This document shows positions 53,301 through 62,334 of a stretch of DNA of 64,000 bases, in pieces; the first letter of the stretch is position 1, and every line of letters begins with the position of its first letter. The DNA comes from Bacteroidota bacterium (GTDB lineage Bacteria > Bacteroidota > Rhodothermia > Rhodothermales > UBA10348): positions 62,001 to 126,000 of the forward strand of contig JADFHF010000003.1 in the NCBI GenBank assembly GCA_022567305.1. Direction: 5' to 3'. The notes under the pieces were generated by a model. It was given only the letters and a program-made list of their open reading frames with translations, was not told where the DNA came from and did no database searches. Made by a program: the position numbers and the translations under genes.

Positions 53301-54089
53301 TTACTGCTGAACAACGACTCTTCCATTCAGAGGTTGGAGGGGGCGAATATTTTCTCCAAGTACATTTTCGAAAAACTGAAGCTGATTGGTTGACAGTTCA
53401 ATCGATTGCCGGAGCACGACCCATGTTACGCTCTCCGTGCAGGGGGGCTCTGAGAGGGATCCGTCATACCGAAAATAGTCTCCAGATTCAGGAAGAAAGT
53501 CGCGTGCCCTTACAAACGTGGACGGATCATCAAAAGTCTCGTTGTCCACGATGGGCATGTTCGCCAGGATGATCGGTAAATCTTTGTGCTCCGTGCCTTC
53601 GGTAATCCAGACCGCAACGACGGCAAAATTCCCTGCTGCACTTTCGTGGACGAAGTGGATTTCCCCGTCAAACGGATTACCTTGATAGTAGTGCTCGCTC
53701 GATACATGAATGTGAAACGACTTAAGTTCAAACGCAACTCCTGAATCAACGATCGAACTTCCAGGGTTATATAGGACATGTATGTTGCGGCCGTCGTTTA
53801 TCATTTTTAATGTGGACGCCCCCCAGTTAAATTGCCATGCCGGAGCATCATCGATCCGATCGTCAAGAATATCGATGGGCGACTGCTGTGTCCCCGAGCC
53901 ACAAAGCGCGAAATCTACCGACAACGAGGCCCAATTACTCGGTCCAAGGCTTCCCGAGCCATAATCCCACAGCAACCCAACAGGGTCGTCTGTGTCGTCC
54001 GAACTTGAGCTGGAACAAGCACCGAGTATGATACAGATCGATACGAACAGTATAAATACGAGCACCCGTTTATTCGAGAAAAAAAACAT
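53301..54089 (-). CDS. Alpha-type carbonic anhydrase, lipoprotein
   Basis: 262 aa from ATG 54089 with lipobox signal VFILFVSICIILGAC. Alpha-CA features: WASLSVDFALCGSGTQQSPI, MINDGRNIHVLY, SFHIHVSSEH giving zinc ligands H126 and H128 with the Glu-His pair after, and GEIHFVH with H145; SLSEPPCTESVTWVVL holds the substrate-side Thr. It converts CO2 and bicarbonate at the periplasmic face. Longer start at 54128 is less likely. Single gene on the minus strand. Confidence 0.88.
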   Translation of the reverse strand: MFFFSNKRVLVFILFVSICIILGACSSSSSDDTDDPVGLLWDYGSGSLGPSNWASLSVDFALCGSGTQQSPIDILDDRIDDAPAWQFNWGASTLKMINDGRNIHVLYNPGSSIVDSGVAFELKSFHIHVSSEHYYQGNPFDGEIHFVHESAAGNFAVVAVWITEGTEHKDLPIILANMPIVDNETFDDPSTFVRARDFLPESGDYFRYDGSLSEPPCTESVTWVVLRQSIELSTNQLQFFENVLGENIRPLQPLNGRVVVQQ

Positions 54090-54185
54090 ATTAATAAGTG
54101 TCAGGCGTTTAAGGATTTCGTCAGTCACGAACTCGCGCTCGAGAGATCATAAATAAATGCGGGATATATAAGTTCAGGAAAAATC

Positions 54186-54683
54186 CTACCCTTCATTCTC
54201 AAGTTCGCGAATTCTGGCAACGAATTCTCTCGCAAGTTGATTCGGAACCGGAATGGTGAGGTTATACTGAGAAATGGTCCACTCGCCGTTTTCTTTGACA
54301 AGAACACCGGTCCCTCTGGTCACTCCCAAATTTTCGTTGTCAAGCAATTCGTCAAACCACGCCGTCGTACCGCTCTCAGAGATATAGATGTTTCGCGAGG
54401 TCATGTGATAGGTCCAACCTCGACCCGTGTCGAAACGCGATTTGGTGTATTCCCTGAACTCGGCAATGGGCCAACGCTCGGTGGCATCCGTACCCAGAAA
54501 GACTGCGTCGTCATGGTAGAGCGCGAAATACTGCTCATAATTCGCCTCTGAGGCAAGCCGATGCAATTCATCCAACTGGTGATTTATTGCGGCTTCGTCA
54601 CCTCGGAGAGCCTGCGCGTTTACATACGTGATCGTTCCCAAAAAGAGAGCAATGCACAACAAGATGCGAAGTGAATGTTTCAT
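54186..54683 (-). CDS. Secreted SnoaL/NTF2-like protein
   Basis: 165 aa. Signal peptide: LRILLCIALFLGTITYVNAQ. NTF2-like fold: AAINHQLDELHRLASEANYE, YFALYHDDAVFLGTDATERW, WTYHMTSRNIYISESGTTAW and GTGVLVKENGEWTISQYNLT, as in SnoaL_3-type proteins. Usually a small-molecule-binding or isomerase fold; function here unknown. It follows the DUF1326 gene by 9 bp and is probably co-transcribed. Confidence 0.78.
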   Translation of the reverse strand: MKHSLRILLCIALFLGTITYVNAQALRGDEAAINHQLDELHRLASEANYEQYFALYHDDAVFLGTDATERWPIAEFREYTKSRFDTGRGWTYHMTSRNIYISESGTTAWFDELLDNENLGVTRGTGVLVKENGEWTISQYNLTIPVPNQLAREFVARIRELENEG

Positions 54684-54692
54684 GAGAGGATT

Positions 54693-55352
54693 CTATGAGT
54701 TCATCTGCGGATAAATGGACTCTTTGACCATTCCGTACGGTCCGTAGGTCACGAAGGTGAGAAAACCGTAACGATCGGAATGTGATTGACTGATGCGGCC
54801 TTCGCTCGTAAATGTCGCACTCGCCATTTCCGCTTCACGAAACTCAAATCCGTCCGGAAGCTTGATGAGAGCGCGGTGAGATGCACCCGTAACCGCATCT
54901 CGGACCGGTTCAAGCGAACAATTCAGTACGCTTTCGACCGACAAGGTCGCCGTCCGCTCTTTAAGATCGAATTCGAAGTTGACCGGAGCGATGATTGGAT
55001 CGAACCCCTCATCAATCGTCGACCCATTAATATTGAATCCTGTCTGCGGTTCTTGCTCTTTCCCAGACAAAATGGAAAAGAGAGCATCTCTCTGGGCGTC
55101 CGTGACTCGATCATCAATGACGACCTGGGTTCGGCCTCCTCCTTCATGCACCGGCCCGGGCCATGAATACACACCGGCAATGCGGAGACCGTCCAATCGG
55201 GTTTCGCCGAAATATCCGTCCACGATGTCCAACGCTTCAACTCCCTCGCATGGTACTCGAGTCGGTGGAGGATTGAATTCGCACGGACAACCATGATCGC
55301 AGCTGCAGGTCGCAATTCGCCTGCACGAGATCTGCTGGTCCACGTAACTCAT
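54693..55352 (-). CDS. DUF1326-family protein
   Basis: 219 aa. Cys-rich start QISCRRIATCSCDHGCPCEF is the hallmark of DUF1326; the body has GGGRTQVVIDDRVTDAQRDA, FDPIIAPVNFEFDLKERTAT and GFEFREAEMASATFTSEGRI. Function is unknown; the Cys cluster suggests metal binding. It lies on the minus strand before the SnoaL-like gene. Confidence 0.82.
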   Translation of the reverse strand: MSYVDQQISCRRIATCSCDHGCPCEFNPPPTRVPCEGVEALDIVDGYFGETRLDGLRIAGVYSWPGPVHEGGGRTQVVIDDRVTDAQRDALFSILSGKEQEPQTGFNINGSTIDEGFDPIIAPVNFEFDLKERTATLSVESVLNCSLEPVRDAVTGASHRALIKLPDGFEFREAEMASATFTSEGRISQSHSDRYGFLTFVTYGPYGMVKESIYPQMNS

Positions 55353-55443
55353 CTAATGATAAGACTTTCGTTCACGGTGTCTCGAAAATCGAGAAACGTA
55401 ATATCGTCGCAAATAAAGGGATTACCAACCCAATTTGGACGAT

Positions 55444-55474
55444 CCTTCTGTACCGGAAAACGTTGTACAGAAGG
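55444..55474. terminator. Hairpin downstream of the DUF5916 gene
   Basis: CCTTCTGTAC (55444-55453) pairs with GTACAGAAGG (55465-55474) around an 11-nt loop, 24 bp past the minus-strand stop at 55499. No T-run; a stem-type or Rho-assisted terminator is likely. Confidence 0.5.
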
Positions 55475-55498
55475 AAGGTTTCACCTGGATCGAACCGC

Positions 55499-57757
55499 CT
55501 ATTCGAACACGTCGAACAGATGCGTGTATTTGACCGTCAGGCCCTTGTTGAGCACCGGGCCAGGCCATCCATCGATCATATTGGTCTGATTGTAGACGAC
55601 GAAGAGTCCTGTATTGGCGGCTCTTAGCCAGCCGAACCGAACGTTCGCGGACCAGATGTCATCGCTGTCGTTGTATTGGCCTAGCAGCTGGACGAAGATG
55701 CGCGTAGAGAACGAATAATTAACACGGACGCGAAATAGATTCGTCGTAAACGCTCCACCGGGGATGTTAACGTCGTTGTGGCTGAGACTGAATTCGGTCG
55801 ACAGTGCCTCGTCGTATCTGACTTTCAGCGACGGTGACACAGAAACCTTATCCCCACCAAAAAAACCGCCGATCGTGGTCCGTACACTTAGGTTTATCGG
55901 ATCGCTCTGATCCGTCTGGGCAACGATTTGAATTTCGGTGTGATCGTACGTATCTGCCGGGACCACAACGCCATCTGAAATTTCGAACTCTTCTCTAACT
56001 CCCTCGCGCCTGAGATTATACCCGGTGTGGATCTCCCAGGCATTCTTAAACTCCCAATGGGTATCGATATGCACGTAACCTGTTTCCTGGAAGGCATCAT
56101 CACGGCCCCAGTACCCCCACATGTTGGTGTGTGGCCGGATCTCTTGCAGTGAAAGAAAATTCTCAGGACGGAAGCGCGAGAAAATCGAGAGCGATGCCTT
56201 GCGATAATTGCTTCTCCGTAGAAAACCAATCTCTGGATTAAAATTACTCGCTACCTCTGTATATCCACCCGAGAGCGTGACAGTTTCTGTTGAATAGGAT
56301 CCATCTGCCCTGAAGGCAAATTCGTTGTCACCAATATCGGGAGAGGAGGACTGGGCGAAAAATCCCTTGACGTGACCGTTTTCTCCAACACCCAGCTGGC
56401 CATCCACTGCGAAAAGACGATTGTAGTCATTCTCGTCAGCGAAGCTGCCCGTTCCCTGGCGGTTCGTGAACAGCACACCAAGGGACGATCTGTTCGGAAA
56501 CTCCTTGACGACGCGGGCGACACCGAAGTTGTTCGCCTGAAGCTCGTCGCCTACGGATTCGGTCTGCATCTCAAGTAGGCCTACTTTAAAATCGCCAACT
56601 TGACCGGAGAGACGACCGCCTCCGACGATAGGCACGGATCCACCGTTCTCGTCGATACCTATTCGACGGCTGAAAAAGAGTTCAACTTCGCCTCTCTCGC
56701 CAACAGAGAAGAGTCCGGCATTTTCTAAGAAAAACGGACGTTTTTCCGGAAAGAATAGCGAGAATCGATCGAGATTAACCTGCTGCTCGTCAACTTCTAC
56801 CTGTGCGAAATCCGTATTGTATGTGGCATCCAGTGTCAGACTCGACGTTAAGCTGTACTTCACGTCAATTCCAAACTCGCCGGTGTTCTCAAGTTTTGAA
56901 TCTTCAATCTCATAGTCCCGCTGGGTGCTCGATAGTGCGTACGGCATGACTTTAAGGTTTCGGGACTTGGGCACCCGAATACCGTTAATTTCACCCGCGA
57001 GGGAAACTCGTGTCAGGTTGTATTGCCGCGGAAGCTGAGCCCAAAATGACTTTTCGTTTCTTCTTCGAATATTTCGTTGAAAGTTGATTCCCCAAGTCTG
57101 AACGTCACTGCTTGGAAAACGGAGCGTGCGAAAAGGGATTGCAAATTCAACACTCCAACCAGACTCGTTGATCACCGTTGCCACTTCCCAGGAGCCATCC
57201 CAGTTGAGATTGAGACCGCCTCCGGATCCGCGTCGTTGCCTCCCCCCGCCAAAACTTCCACCGCCTCCGCCGAACCCACCTTGTCCGGCATTCGTGACCT
57301 GGGCGTCGTATTCGATACCGGCTGGATTCGTACCGAATACGAAACCGTTCTGGCTGTCACGAAATGTGTCGAGAATAAACCGAAAACTGTCTGTATCGTC
57401 GAGTGATGCGTCCCTTCGACTGTCAGAGACGATGATGGCCTCCGGGTTTCGATCAAAAAGAATGGCCGAGACGTAAAAAATGTCCTCTGTGTAGGCAATG
57501 CGTATCTCCGTTCGCTCGGAAGCCGGCTCGCCGTCGTTCGGGGCCTGCTGCCAAAAGGTGGATACGGCCCGAACATTATGCCACGCCGGATCACCGGATA
57601 CGATCCCATCCAGGACCGGGGCTTCCGATAGCGGCACCGCCGACATGACTGGACGTTCAGAATCGTCAAATTGGATTTGACGACCGAAAGAGGAAACTAA
57701 GAATAGATGCGTTACCGCAAATACAGACGCAGTTTGTGCGAACACTTTAAAGATCAT
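55499..57757 (-). CDS. DUF5916 / CBM9-like outer-membrane protein
   Basis: 752 aa. Signal peptide region MIFKVFAQTASVFAVTHLFL. The N-terminal CBM9-like domain has EAPVLDGIVSGDPAWHNV, TEIRIAYTEDIFYVSAILFD and DDTDSFRFILDTFRDSQNGF; the C-terminal ~500 residues are a DUF5916 beta-barrel (DRFSLFFPEKRPFFLENAGL, ELFFSRRIGIDENGGS, SGGYTEVASNFNPEIGFLRR). A Gly-rich loop (GQGGFGGGGGSFGGGRQRRG) lies near residue 155. Likely an outer-membrane protein, substrate unknown. Divergent from the esterase gene. Confidence 0.85.
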   Translation of the reverse strand: MIFKVFAQTASVFAVTHLFLVSSFGRQIQFDDSERPVMSAVPLSEAPVLDGIVSGDPAWHNVRAVSTFWQQAPNDGEPASERTEIRIAYTEDIFYVSAILFDRNPEAIIVSDSRRDASLDDTDSFRFILDTFRDSQNGFVFGTNPAGIEYDAQVTNAGQGGFGGGGGSFGGGRQRRGSGGGLNLNWDGSWEVATVINESGWSVEFAIPFRTLRFPSSDVQTWGINFQRNIRRRNEKSFWAQLPRQYNLTRVSLAGEINGIRVPKSRNLKVMPYALSSTQRDYEIEDSKLENTGEFGIDVKYSLTSSLTLDATYNTDFAQVEVDEQQVNLDRFSLFFPEKRPFFLENAGLFSVGERGEVELFFSRRIGIDENGGSVPIVGGGRLSGQVGDFKVGLLEMQTESVGDELQANNFGVARVVKEFPNRSSLGVLFTNRQGTGSFADENDYNRLFAVDGQLGVGENGHVKGFFAQSSSPDIGDNEFAFRADGSYSTETVTLSGGYTEVASNFNPEIGFLRRSNYRKASLSIFSRFRPENFLSLQEIRPHTNMWGYWGRDDAFQETGYVHIDTHWEFKNAWEIHTGYNLRREGVREEFEISDGVVVPADTYDHTEIQIVAQTDQSDPINLSVRTTIGGFFGGDKVSVSPSLKVRYDEALSTEFSLSHNDVNIPGGAFTTNLFRVRVNYSFSTRIFVQLLGQYNDSDDIWSANVRFGWLRAANTGLFVVYNQTNMIDGWPGPVLNKGLTVKYTHLFDVFE

Positions 57758-57960
57758 GTGAGCCTGCTTTGAACAATGAGAGCGAGAAATATACGCCCCA
57801 AGCCAACCTCGAATGGCTGGAAGTCCCCCAAATGGTTGCCACTGCCGACCGAACTGACGGGAACGGTCCTGTCGCGACAGCTTCTGGTCAATCCAGCAAC
57901 TAGTTTCCTGGGCATACGTATGGCGACATTCCGATCACACTGAATGTTTTCGTCGATTTC

Positions 57961-58758
57961 ATGCGTTCCCAAATTCAAACAGCCACTCTGGCCTCCGCTT
58001 TCGCGGCGTTCATAGGCATCTTCCCCGCCACGCAATCCGCCTCCGCGCAATCCACGTCTGGGCCCTCGGGTACGCTGACCGACAATCAGATCATTACGAG
58101 TGATGTACTCGGGTACGATCTGCAGTACCGGGTGTATTTGCCGAGTGGGCATCTTGCGATGCACGACCTTCCGGTCATTTACGTGACGGACGGGCAGTGG
58201 TATATCGGCCAGGGGGAGATGCCGGCTCTTCTGGATCGATTGATCGAGAGCAATGAAATCGAGCCCGTAATTGCCGTATTCGTTGACAATCGGGATCCAC
58301 ACAACCTCTCGAATAACCGAAGAAACAGCCAGTTCATGTGCAATACGGAGTACGTCAGATTCTACTCCGACGAACTGATTCCGCACATAGACAGCGCATA
58401 CCATACCGGGGCACATCGCACCGAGCGGGTGATTCTCGGCCTGTCGTTCGGCGGACTGAATTCGGTATGCTTCGGCATACATGGACACGATTCCTTTGCG
58501 GGTATAGCCATTCAGTCGCCGGCAATGCGACCCGTGCCTTCGGTCTACTCGAGCTACGAAGACTCAACAAAACTTCCCATTAAAATATTTCTCAGCTCAG
58601 GGACATTTGGCGACAATGAAGACAGCACCAGACGTCTAAAGCGAATCCTCGAATCCAAAGGGTATGAGATGAAATATCTCGAAGTGCCTTTTGAGCATAA
58701 CTGGGGAAACTGGAAGCCGCTTCTGGACGACGTTCTGTTGTACTTTTTCTCCAATTAG
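57961..58758 (+). CDS. Exported esterase, Fes/enterochelin-esterase-like
   Basis: 265 aa. Signal peptide: TATLASAFAAFIGIFPATQS. Alpha/beta hydrolase core: LPVIYVTDGQWYIGQGEMPA, IAVFVDNRDPHNLSNNRRN, VILGLSFGGLNSVCFG with nucleophile Ser in GLSFGG, and a C-terminal FEHNWGNWKPLLDDVL with the catalytic His. It hydrolyses an ester outside the cytoplasm. An overlapping antisense frame (57754-58488) is not a gene. A 9-bp hairpin follows the stop. Confidence 0.8.
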   Translation: MRSQIQTATLASAFAAFIGIFPATQSASAQSTSGPSGTLTDNQIITSDVLGYDLQYRVYLPSGHLAMHDLPVIYVTDGQWYIGQGEMPALLDRLIESNEIEPVIAVFVDNRDPHNLSNNRRNSQFMCNTEYVRFYSDELIPHIDSAYHTGAHRTERVILGLSFGGLNSVCFGIHGHDSFAGIAIQSPAMRPVPSVYSSYEDSTKLPIKIFLSSGTFGDNEDSTRRLKRILESKGYEMKYLEVPFEHNWGNWKPLLDDVLLYFFSN

Positions 58759-58792
58759 GCCATGTTTCGCTCGCCTGCTCCCCAACATGGCC
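58758..58792. terminator. Hairpin between convergent esterase and trans-sulfuration genes
   Basis: GGCCATGTT (58758-58766) pairs with AACATGGCC (58784-58792) around a 17-nt loop, starting at the last base of the esterase stop and 23 bp before the convergent stop at 58815. No T-run is present. Confidence 0.5.
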
Positions 58793-58814
58793 CGAATCGC
58801 TTCTAATGGCCTTG

Positions 58815-60017
58815 TTAGAGCGAGTCCAGCGCCGCGCTCAAATCCTCTTGAAGGTCTTCGAGATCTTCGATTCCGACGGAATACCGGACCAGGTTTTCAG
58901 GAATTCCCAACAGGGCGCGCTCTTCGGCTGTGGTCTCGCAGTGACTCGTCGTTTTGGGCGGACCCACGACCGTTTCGACTCCACCAAGATGCGCAGCAAG
59001 GTGGGCAAAACGGAGTTTCTCCAGGAAAGCGCCAACCACCTGTTCGCCTCCCTGAAGCGAGAAACTGAGGACGCCACCAAAACCACGCATTTGAGATACT
59101 GCCGTCTCGTGCCCGGGGTGAGTTTCAAGGCCGGGGTAGAAGACCTCGTCAACGCCTTCTTGCGACTGAAGGAATCGGGCCAGGGCCAATGCACTCGCAT
59201 TCTGACGTTGGACTCGAAGTTCCAACGTTTTCAGTCCTCGAATGAGTAGGTACGCAGCCATAGGGCCCAGACTGGCCCCGTTTATTTCGCGAAACTGAAA
59301 GACCTGTTCAACCAGATCCGATCGACCGCATACAATGCCACCCATGGCATCGGAATGGCCCCCCAGAAACTTGGTCGCGCTGTGAATGACCAGGTCAGCA
59401 CCCAAGGTCAACGGGTTCTGATTAATGGGTGTAGCCATCGTATTGTCAACGACAACGGGCGCGTTTTTTGTTTTTGCCGCTTTCGAAAGTCGAGCAATGT
59501 CGAGCACCTTGAGCGTTGGATTAGTGGGCGTTTCCAGGTAGAGCAGGTCGCATCCCTTCTCAATCTCGCGCTCGAACTCCTCGAAATCGGTCGTATCGCA
59601 CATCACTACCTCGACACCAAATCGGGGTAGAAAGTCCAAGAATAGCTTACTGGTGCCACCGTAGGAGTCCTTTTGAGATACAATTCGCTGCCCGGGGGAG
59701 AGCAGTGCGAAGAACGTGTTGCTGATCGCGGCCATCCCGGTAGCCGTACTGGTCGCAGACTCGGCGGCCTCGAGATGACGAACTTTTTCTTCAAAGACGG
59801 CCACTGTCGGGCTGGAATTTCTTCCATAGATATGACCCTCGGCCTCTCCTGCGAGGACAGCCGTCCATTCATCCAGGTTCTCATAGGCGTAGGCAACGCT
59901 ATGAACGACCGGTGTCTGGGTGGCACGCTTAAATCCCTCCTCCGTCTCGCCCGCCCAGACGGCCGCCGTTCCGGCTCGCGACTCGAAGTTCTTTTCTGGT
60001 CTCGTTTTTTTTGGCAT
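58815..60017 (-). CDS. Trans-sulfuration-type PLP enzyme (Cys/Met metabolism family)
   Basis: 400 aa. PLP features: ATGMAAISNTFFALLSPGQR, YGGTSKLFLDFLPRFG, LYLETPTNPTLKVLDI, VVDNTMATPINQNPLTLGAD and the Lys site VIHSATKFLGGHSDAMGGIV. This covers cystathionine gamma-synthase, gamma-lyase and methionine gamma-lyase; the exact reaction is not decided. It lies 6 bp after the YdeP-like stop and ends the minus-strand operon. Confidence 0.88.
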   Translation of the reverse strand: MPKKTRPEKNFESRAGTAAVWAGETEEGFKRATQTPVVHSVAYAYENLDEWTAVLAGEAEGHIYGRNSSPTVAVFEEKVRHLEAAESATSTATGMAAISNTFFALLSPGQRIVSQKDSYGGTSKLFLDFLPRFGVEVVMCDTTDFEEFEREIEKGCDLLYLETPTNPTLKVLDIARLSKAAKTKNAPVVVDNTMATPINQNPLTLGADLVIHSATKFLGGHSDAMGGIVCGRSDLVEQVFQFREINGASLGPMAAYLLIRGLKTLELRVQRQNASALALARFLQSQEGVDEVFYPGLETHPGHETAVSQMRGFGGVLSFSLQGGEQVVGAFLEKLRFAHLAAHLGGVETVVGPPKTTSHCETTAEERALLGIPENLVRYSVGIEDLEDLQEDLSAALDSL

Positions 60018-60023
60018 GCCGGT

Positions 60024-62216
60024 CTATATCGCGCGGTCAGTTTCAATAAAGATATGTGCGCCTTTGAATGCAGGTGTTCGACTGCTGGCGTCGACCCCCC
60101 GATCCAGTATTTGATTGGATTCTGGAAAGTACATCGCCGCGTTTGTGGGTTTGATGGACTTGAACGCCGTGGCTCGGATGTTTTTCATCGTACCTGCAGG
60201 TCCTCGCACGGCGATGCGATCCCCGTCATGAATTCCCAGGTCTCGGAGGTCGGCAGGATGGATCAAGATGACGTCACGACGATCCACCCCCCGGTACAGG
60301 TCATAGTCTTCGTAAACCACGGTATTGAACTGGCCTTCACTCCGAATCGTCATTAGCCGTAATTCGTTCTTCGCGAGTCCAGGATTGGAGACGAGCGAAT
60401 GGGTATGTAAGGTAGCGCGACCATCCTCTGTATTGAATGAGGGCGTATGAAACGTACGTCCTCCAATCTGAAACTCTTCTTTGGAATCATCGATGGAGGT
60501 CATGGCTTCGAAGCCCGGAACGACTCGCCCGATAACGTCTCGGATATTTCTGGTCCGTCGCATTTCCGTCCAGTTGATCGGAGTCGAATTTCCGAGCACC
60601 CGTTCAGCTAGTGTGGCGATGATATCAATTTCACTTCGAGGGCCAAGATGACGGGCAGGTCCTCCGTCGCTCATTCTGACATAGTTGAACATAGATTCCT
60701 GAGTGGTGGGCTCGGGCTCCTCGTCACGTACGAGTGTCGGAAGAATGATTGTTTGTTTGGCCAACCCCCATGCATGTCCGGTATTAAGCTTCGTACTCAC
60801 ATAAACCAACAAATCCAGATTGGAGAGAGAACGACTGGCAAACGACGCATCAGGGTTGGAGCCAAATAAATTGCCGCCCAGGCAGAATCCGATACGGAGA
60901 TCTCCCGCGGCCGCTCCTTCTATGCATGCCATCGTATCGAGTCCGGCAACCCTCGGTAATGTCAACTCGTAATCTTTCTCCAACCGATCAAAAATGGCCT
61001 GTTTCAGTTGCGGTGTAACGCCGACGGATCCTACTCCTTGTACGTTGGAATGCCCGCGTATCGGCATGAGGCCACACCCTTCCTTGCCGATCATCCCCCT
61101 CAAGAGCGCCAAATTTGCAATAGCCTGGACATTCTCGGTTCCTCGCCGATGGTGGGTAATTCCCATCGCCCAGCTGAAAACGACTTGTTTGGCTTTCATG
61201 TACTCGTTGGCAACGGCATCGATGTCTTCAGCAGAAACGCCGCTTTGTTCGACGATCTCGTTCCAAGAGAGTGATTCCAAATGGGACAGGAGCTCGTCTG
61301 AGCCTGAGCAGTGATTCTTTAGAAACTGAACGTCGTGGCCCCCTAATTCAACGATTCGCTTTGAAACTCCACTTAGAAACGCAAGATCACCGCCAATATT
61401 CGGTTGGATGTACAGGCTGGCGATTTCGCTGCCGAATAGGAGGCTTCGGACACGGCTCGGGATTTTGAAACGAACCAGTCCCGTTTCTCGAATCGGATTA
61501 ACCACGATCACTTTTCCTCCCTTCCGCCGGATTTGAGCCAGAGAACTCATCAGTCGCGGGTGATTGCTGGCCGGATTCGCTCCAATCACAAATACAAGGT
61601 CAGCTTGCTCGAGATCTTCCAGAACAATGGTCGCCGACCCGCTACCGATCACCGATGAGAGAGCCACCCCACTGGCCTGATGACAGTAATAGCTGCAATT
61701 GTTGACGTTGTTGGTACCATAAAGCCGTGCGAATAGCTGAAGGAGGAACCCAGCCTCATTACTGCTCCGGCCACTGAAATACCAAAACGATTGGTCGGCT
61801 TCCGATTTGACCAGCTTCTCTGAGATCAGGTCGAACGCTTTTTTCCACTCGATCCTCTTGTATTTATCAGTATTTCGCTCATAAAGAAGAGGCTCCACCA
61901 GGCGACCCATTGAATCGAGCTCCCGAGGTGAGAGCTTCCTCAGTTCCGAAACCGTGTTGTCGGACCAGAAATTCCGAGGGATCCCATCCTGCATGTCCGC
62001 CGCCATGGCCTGCATACCCTTCTTACAGATCTCCGGGAAATGCCCAAGTTCGTTGACCATGCCGCCTTTCTGACCACCCATTCCGAGTGCGCACGTTTTG
62101 CATGTATTTTTCGTCCGCAGAGCCCGCCAGAACTTCAGTACGCCACCGGACTCTCGTGCCTTTCGATAGGAGTAGGCGATGGCCGACCACCCACCGCCGG
62201 AGTGGACCTTCTTCAT
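60024..62216 (-). CDS. FdhF/YdeP-family molybdopterin oxidoreductase
   Basis: 730 aa. VHSGGGWSAIAYSYRKARES and the N-terminal cluster motif TCKTCALGMGGQKGGM begin the protein. MGD-binding regions follow: WYFSGRSSNEAGFLLQLFAR, NNVNNCSYYCHQASGVALSS, LVFVIGANPASNHPRLMSSL and SWAMGITHHRRGTENVQAIA; the C-terminal barrel has VILIHPADLRDLGIHDGDRI. It uses Mo/W-bis-MGD; substrate unknown, formate being only one option. The ATG overlaps the stop of a Lys-rich 28-aa ORF (ATGA), so translation is likely coupled. Confidence 0.87.
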   Translation of the reverse strand: MKKVHSGGGWSAIAYSYRKARESGGVLKFWRALRTKNTCKTCALGMGGQKGGMVNELGHFPEICKKGMQAMAADMQDGIPRNFWSDNTVSELRKLSPRELDSMGRLVEPLLYERNTDKYKRIEWKKAFDLISEKLVKSEADQSFWYFSGRSSNEAGFLLQLFARLYGTNNVNNCSYYCHQASGVALSSVIGSGSATIVLEDLEQADLVFVIGANPASNHPRLMSSLAQIRRKGGKVIVVNPIRETGLVRFKIPSRVRSLLFGSEIASLYIQPNIGGDLAFLSGVSKRIVELGGHDVQFLKNHCSGSDELLSHLESLSWNEIVEQSGVSAEDIDAVANEYMKAKQVVFSWAMGITHHRRGTENVQAIANLALLRGMIGKEGCGLMPIRGHSNVQGVGSVGVTPQLKQAIFDRLEKDYELTLPRVAGLDTMACIEGAAAGDLRIGFCLGGNLFGSNPDASFASRSLSNLDLLVYVSTKLNTGHAWGLAKQTIILPTLVRDEEPEPTTQESMFNYVRMSDGGPARHLGPRSEIDIIATLAERVLGNSTPINWTEMRRTRNIRDVIGRVVPGFEAMTSIDDSKEEFQIGGRTFHTPSFNTEDGRATLHTHSLVSNPGLAKNELRLMTIRSEGQFNTVVYEDYDLYRGVDRRDVILIHPADLRDLGIHDGDRIAVRGPAGTMKNIRATAFKSIKPTNAAMYFPESNQILDRGVDASSRTPAFKGAHIFIETDRAI

Positions 62217-62299
62217 TTCTTTTGGCCCTTCCGTACGTATTTCTTCGAGCCTTTCTTCGGACCCTGCTGCAGGTATTTCTTCGGGCCATGGTCAATCAT
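62213..62299 (-). CDS. Lys-rich 28-residue peptide upstream of YdeP-like gene
   Basis: 28 aa, fully basic: starts MIDHGPKKYLQQGPKK and ends YVRKGQKK. Four G-x-KK units (GPKK, GPKK, GSKK, GQKK) repeat. A strong GGAGG lies 7 bases before the ATG, and the TGA overlaps the molybdoenzyme ATG. It is either a translation-coupling leader, a small basic protein, or an N-terminal extension joined by frameshift. The codon pattern and ribosome-binding site support translation. Confidence 0.6.
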   Translation of the reverse strand: MIDHGPKKYLQQGPKKGSKKYVRKGQKK

Positions 62300-62334
62300 C
62301 AAGATTCCTCCGCCACGCGCCGTGCCACGACGCC

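Noticed and set aside
53199-53393. 64-aa plus-strand ORF with repeated RAP motifs
   Set aside because: No ribosome-binding site, overlaps the carbonic anhydrase 3' end, and the motif is explained by the 21-bp DNA repeat.
57754-58488. 244-aa minus-strand ORF
   Set aside because: Covers the esterase gene in antisense; the esterase has signal peptide, GLSFGG and catalytic His, the antisense frame has nothing recognisable.
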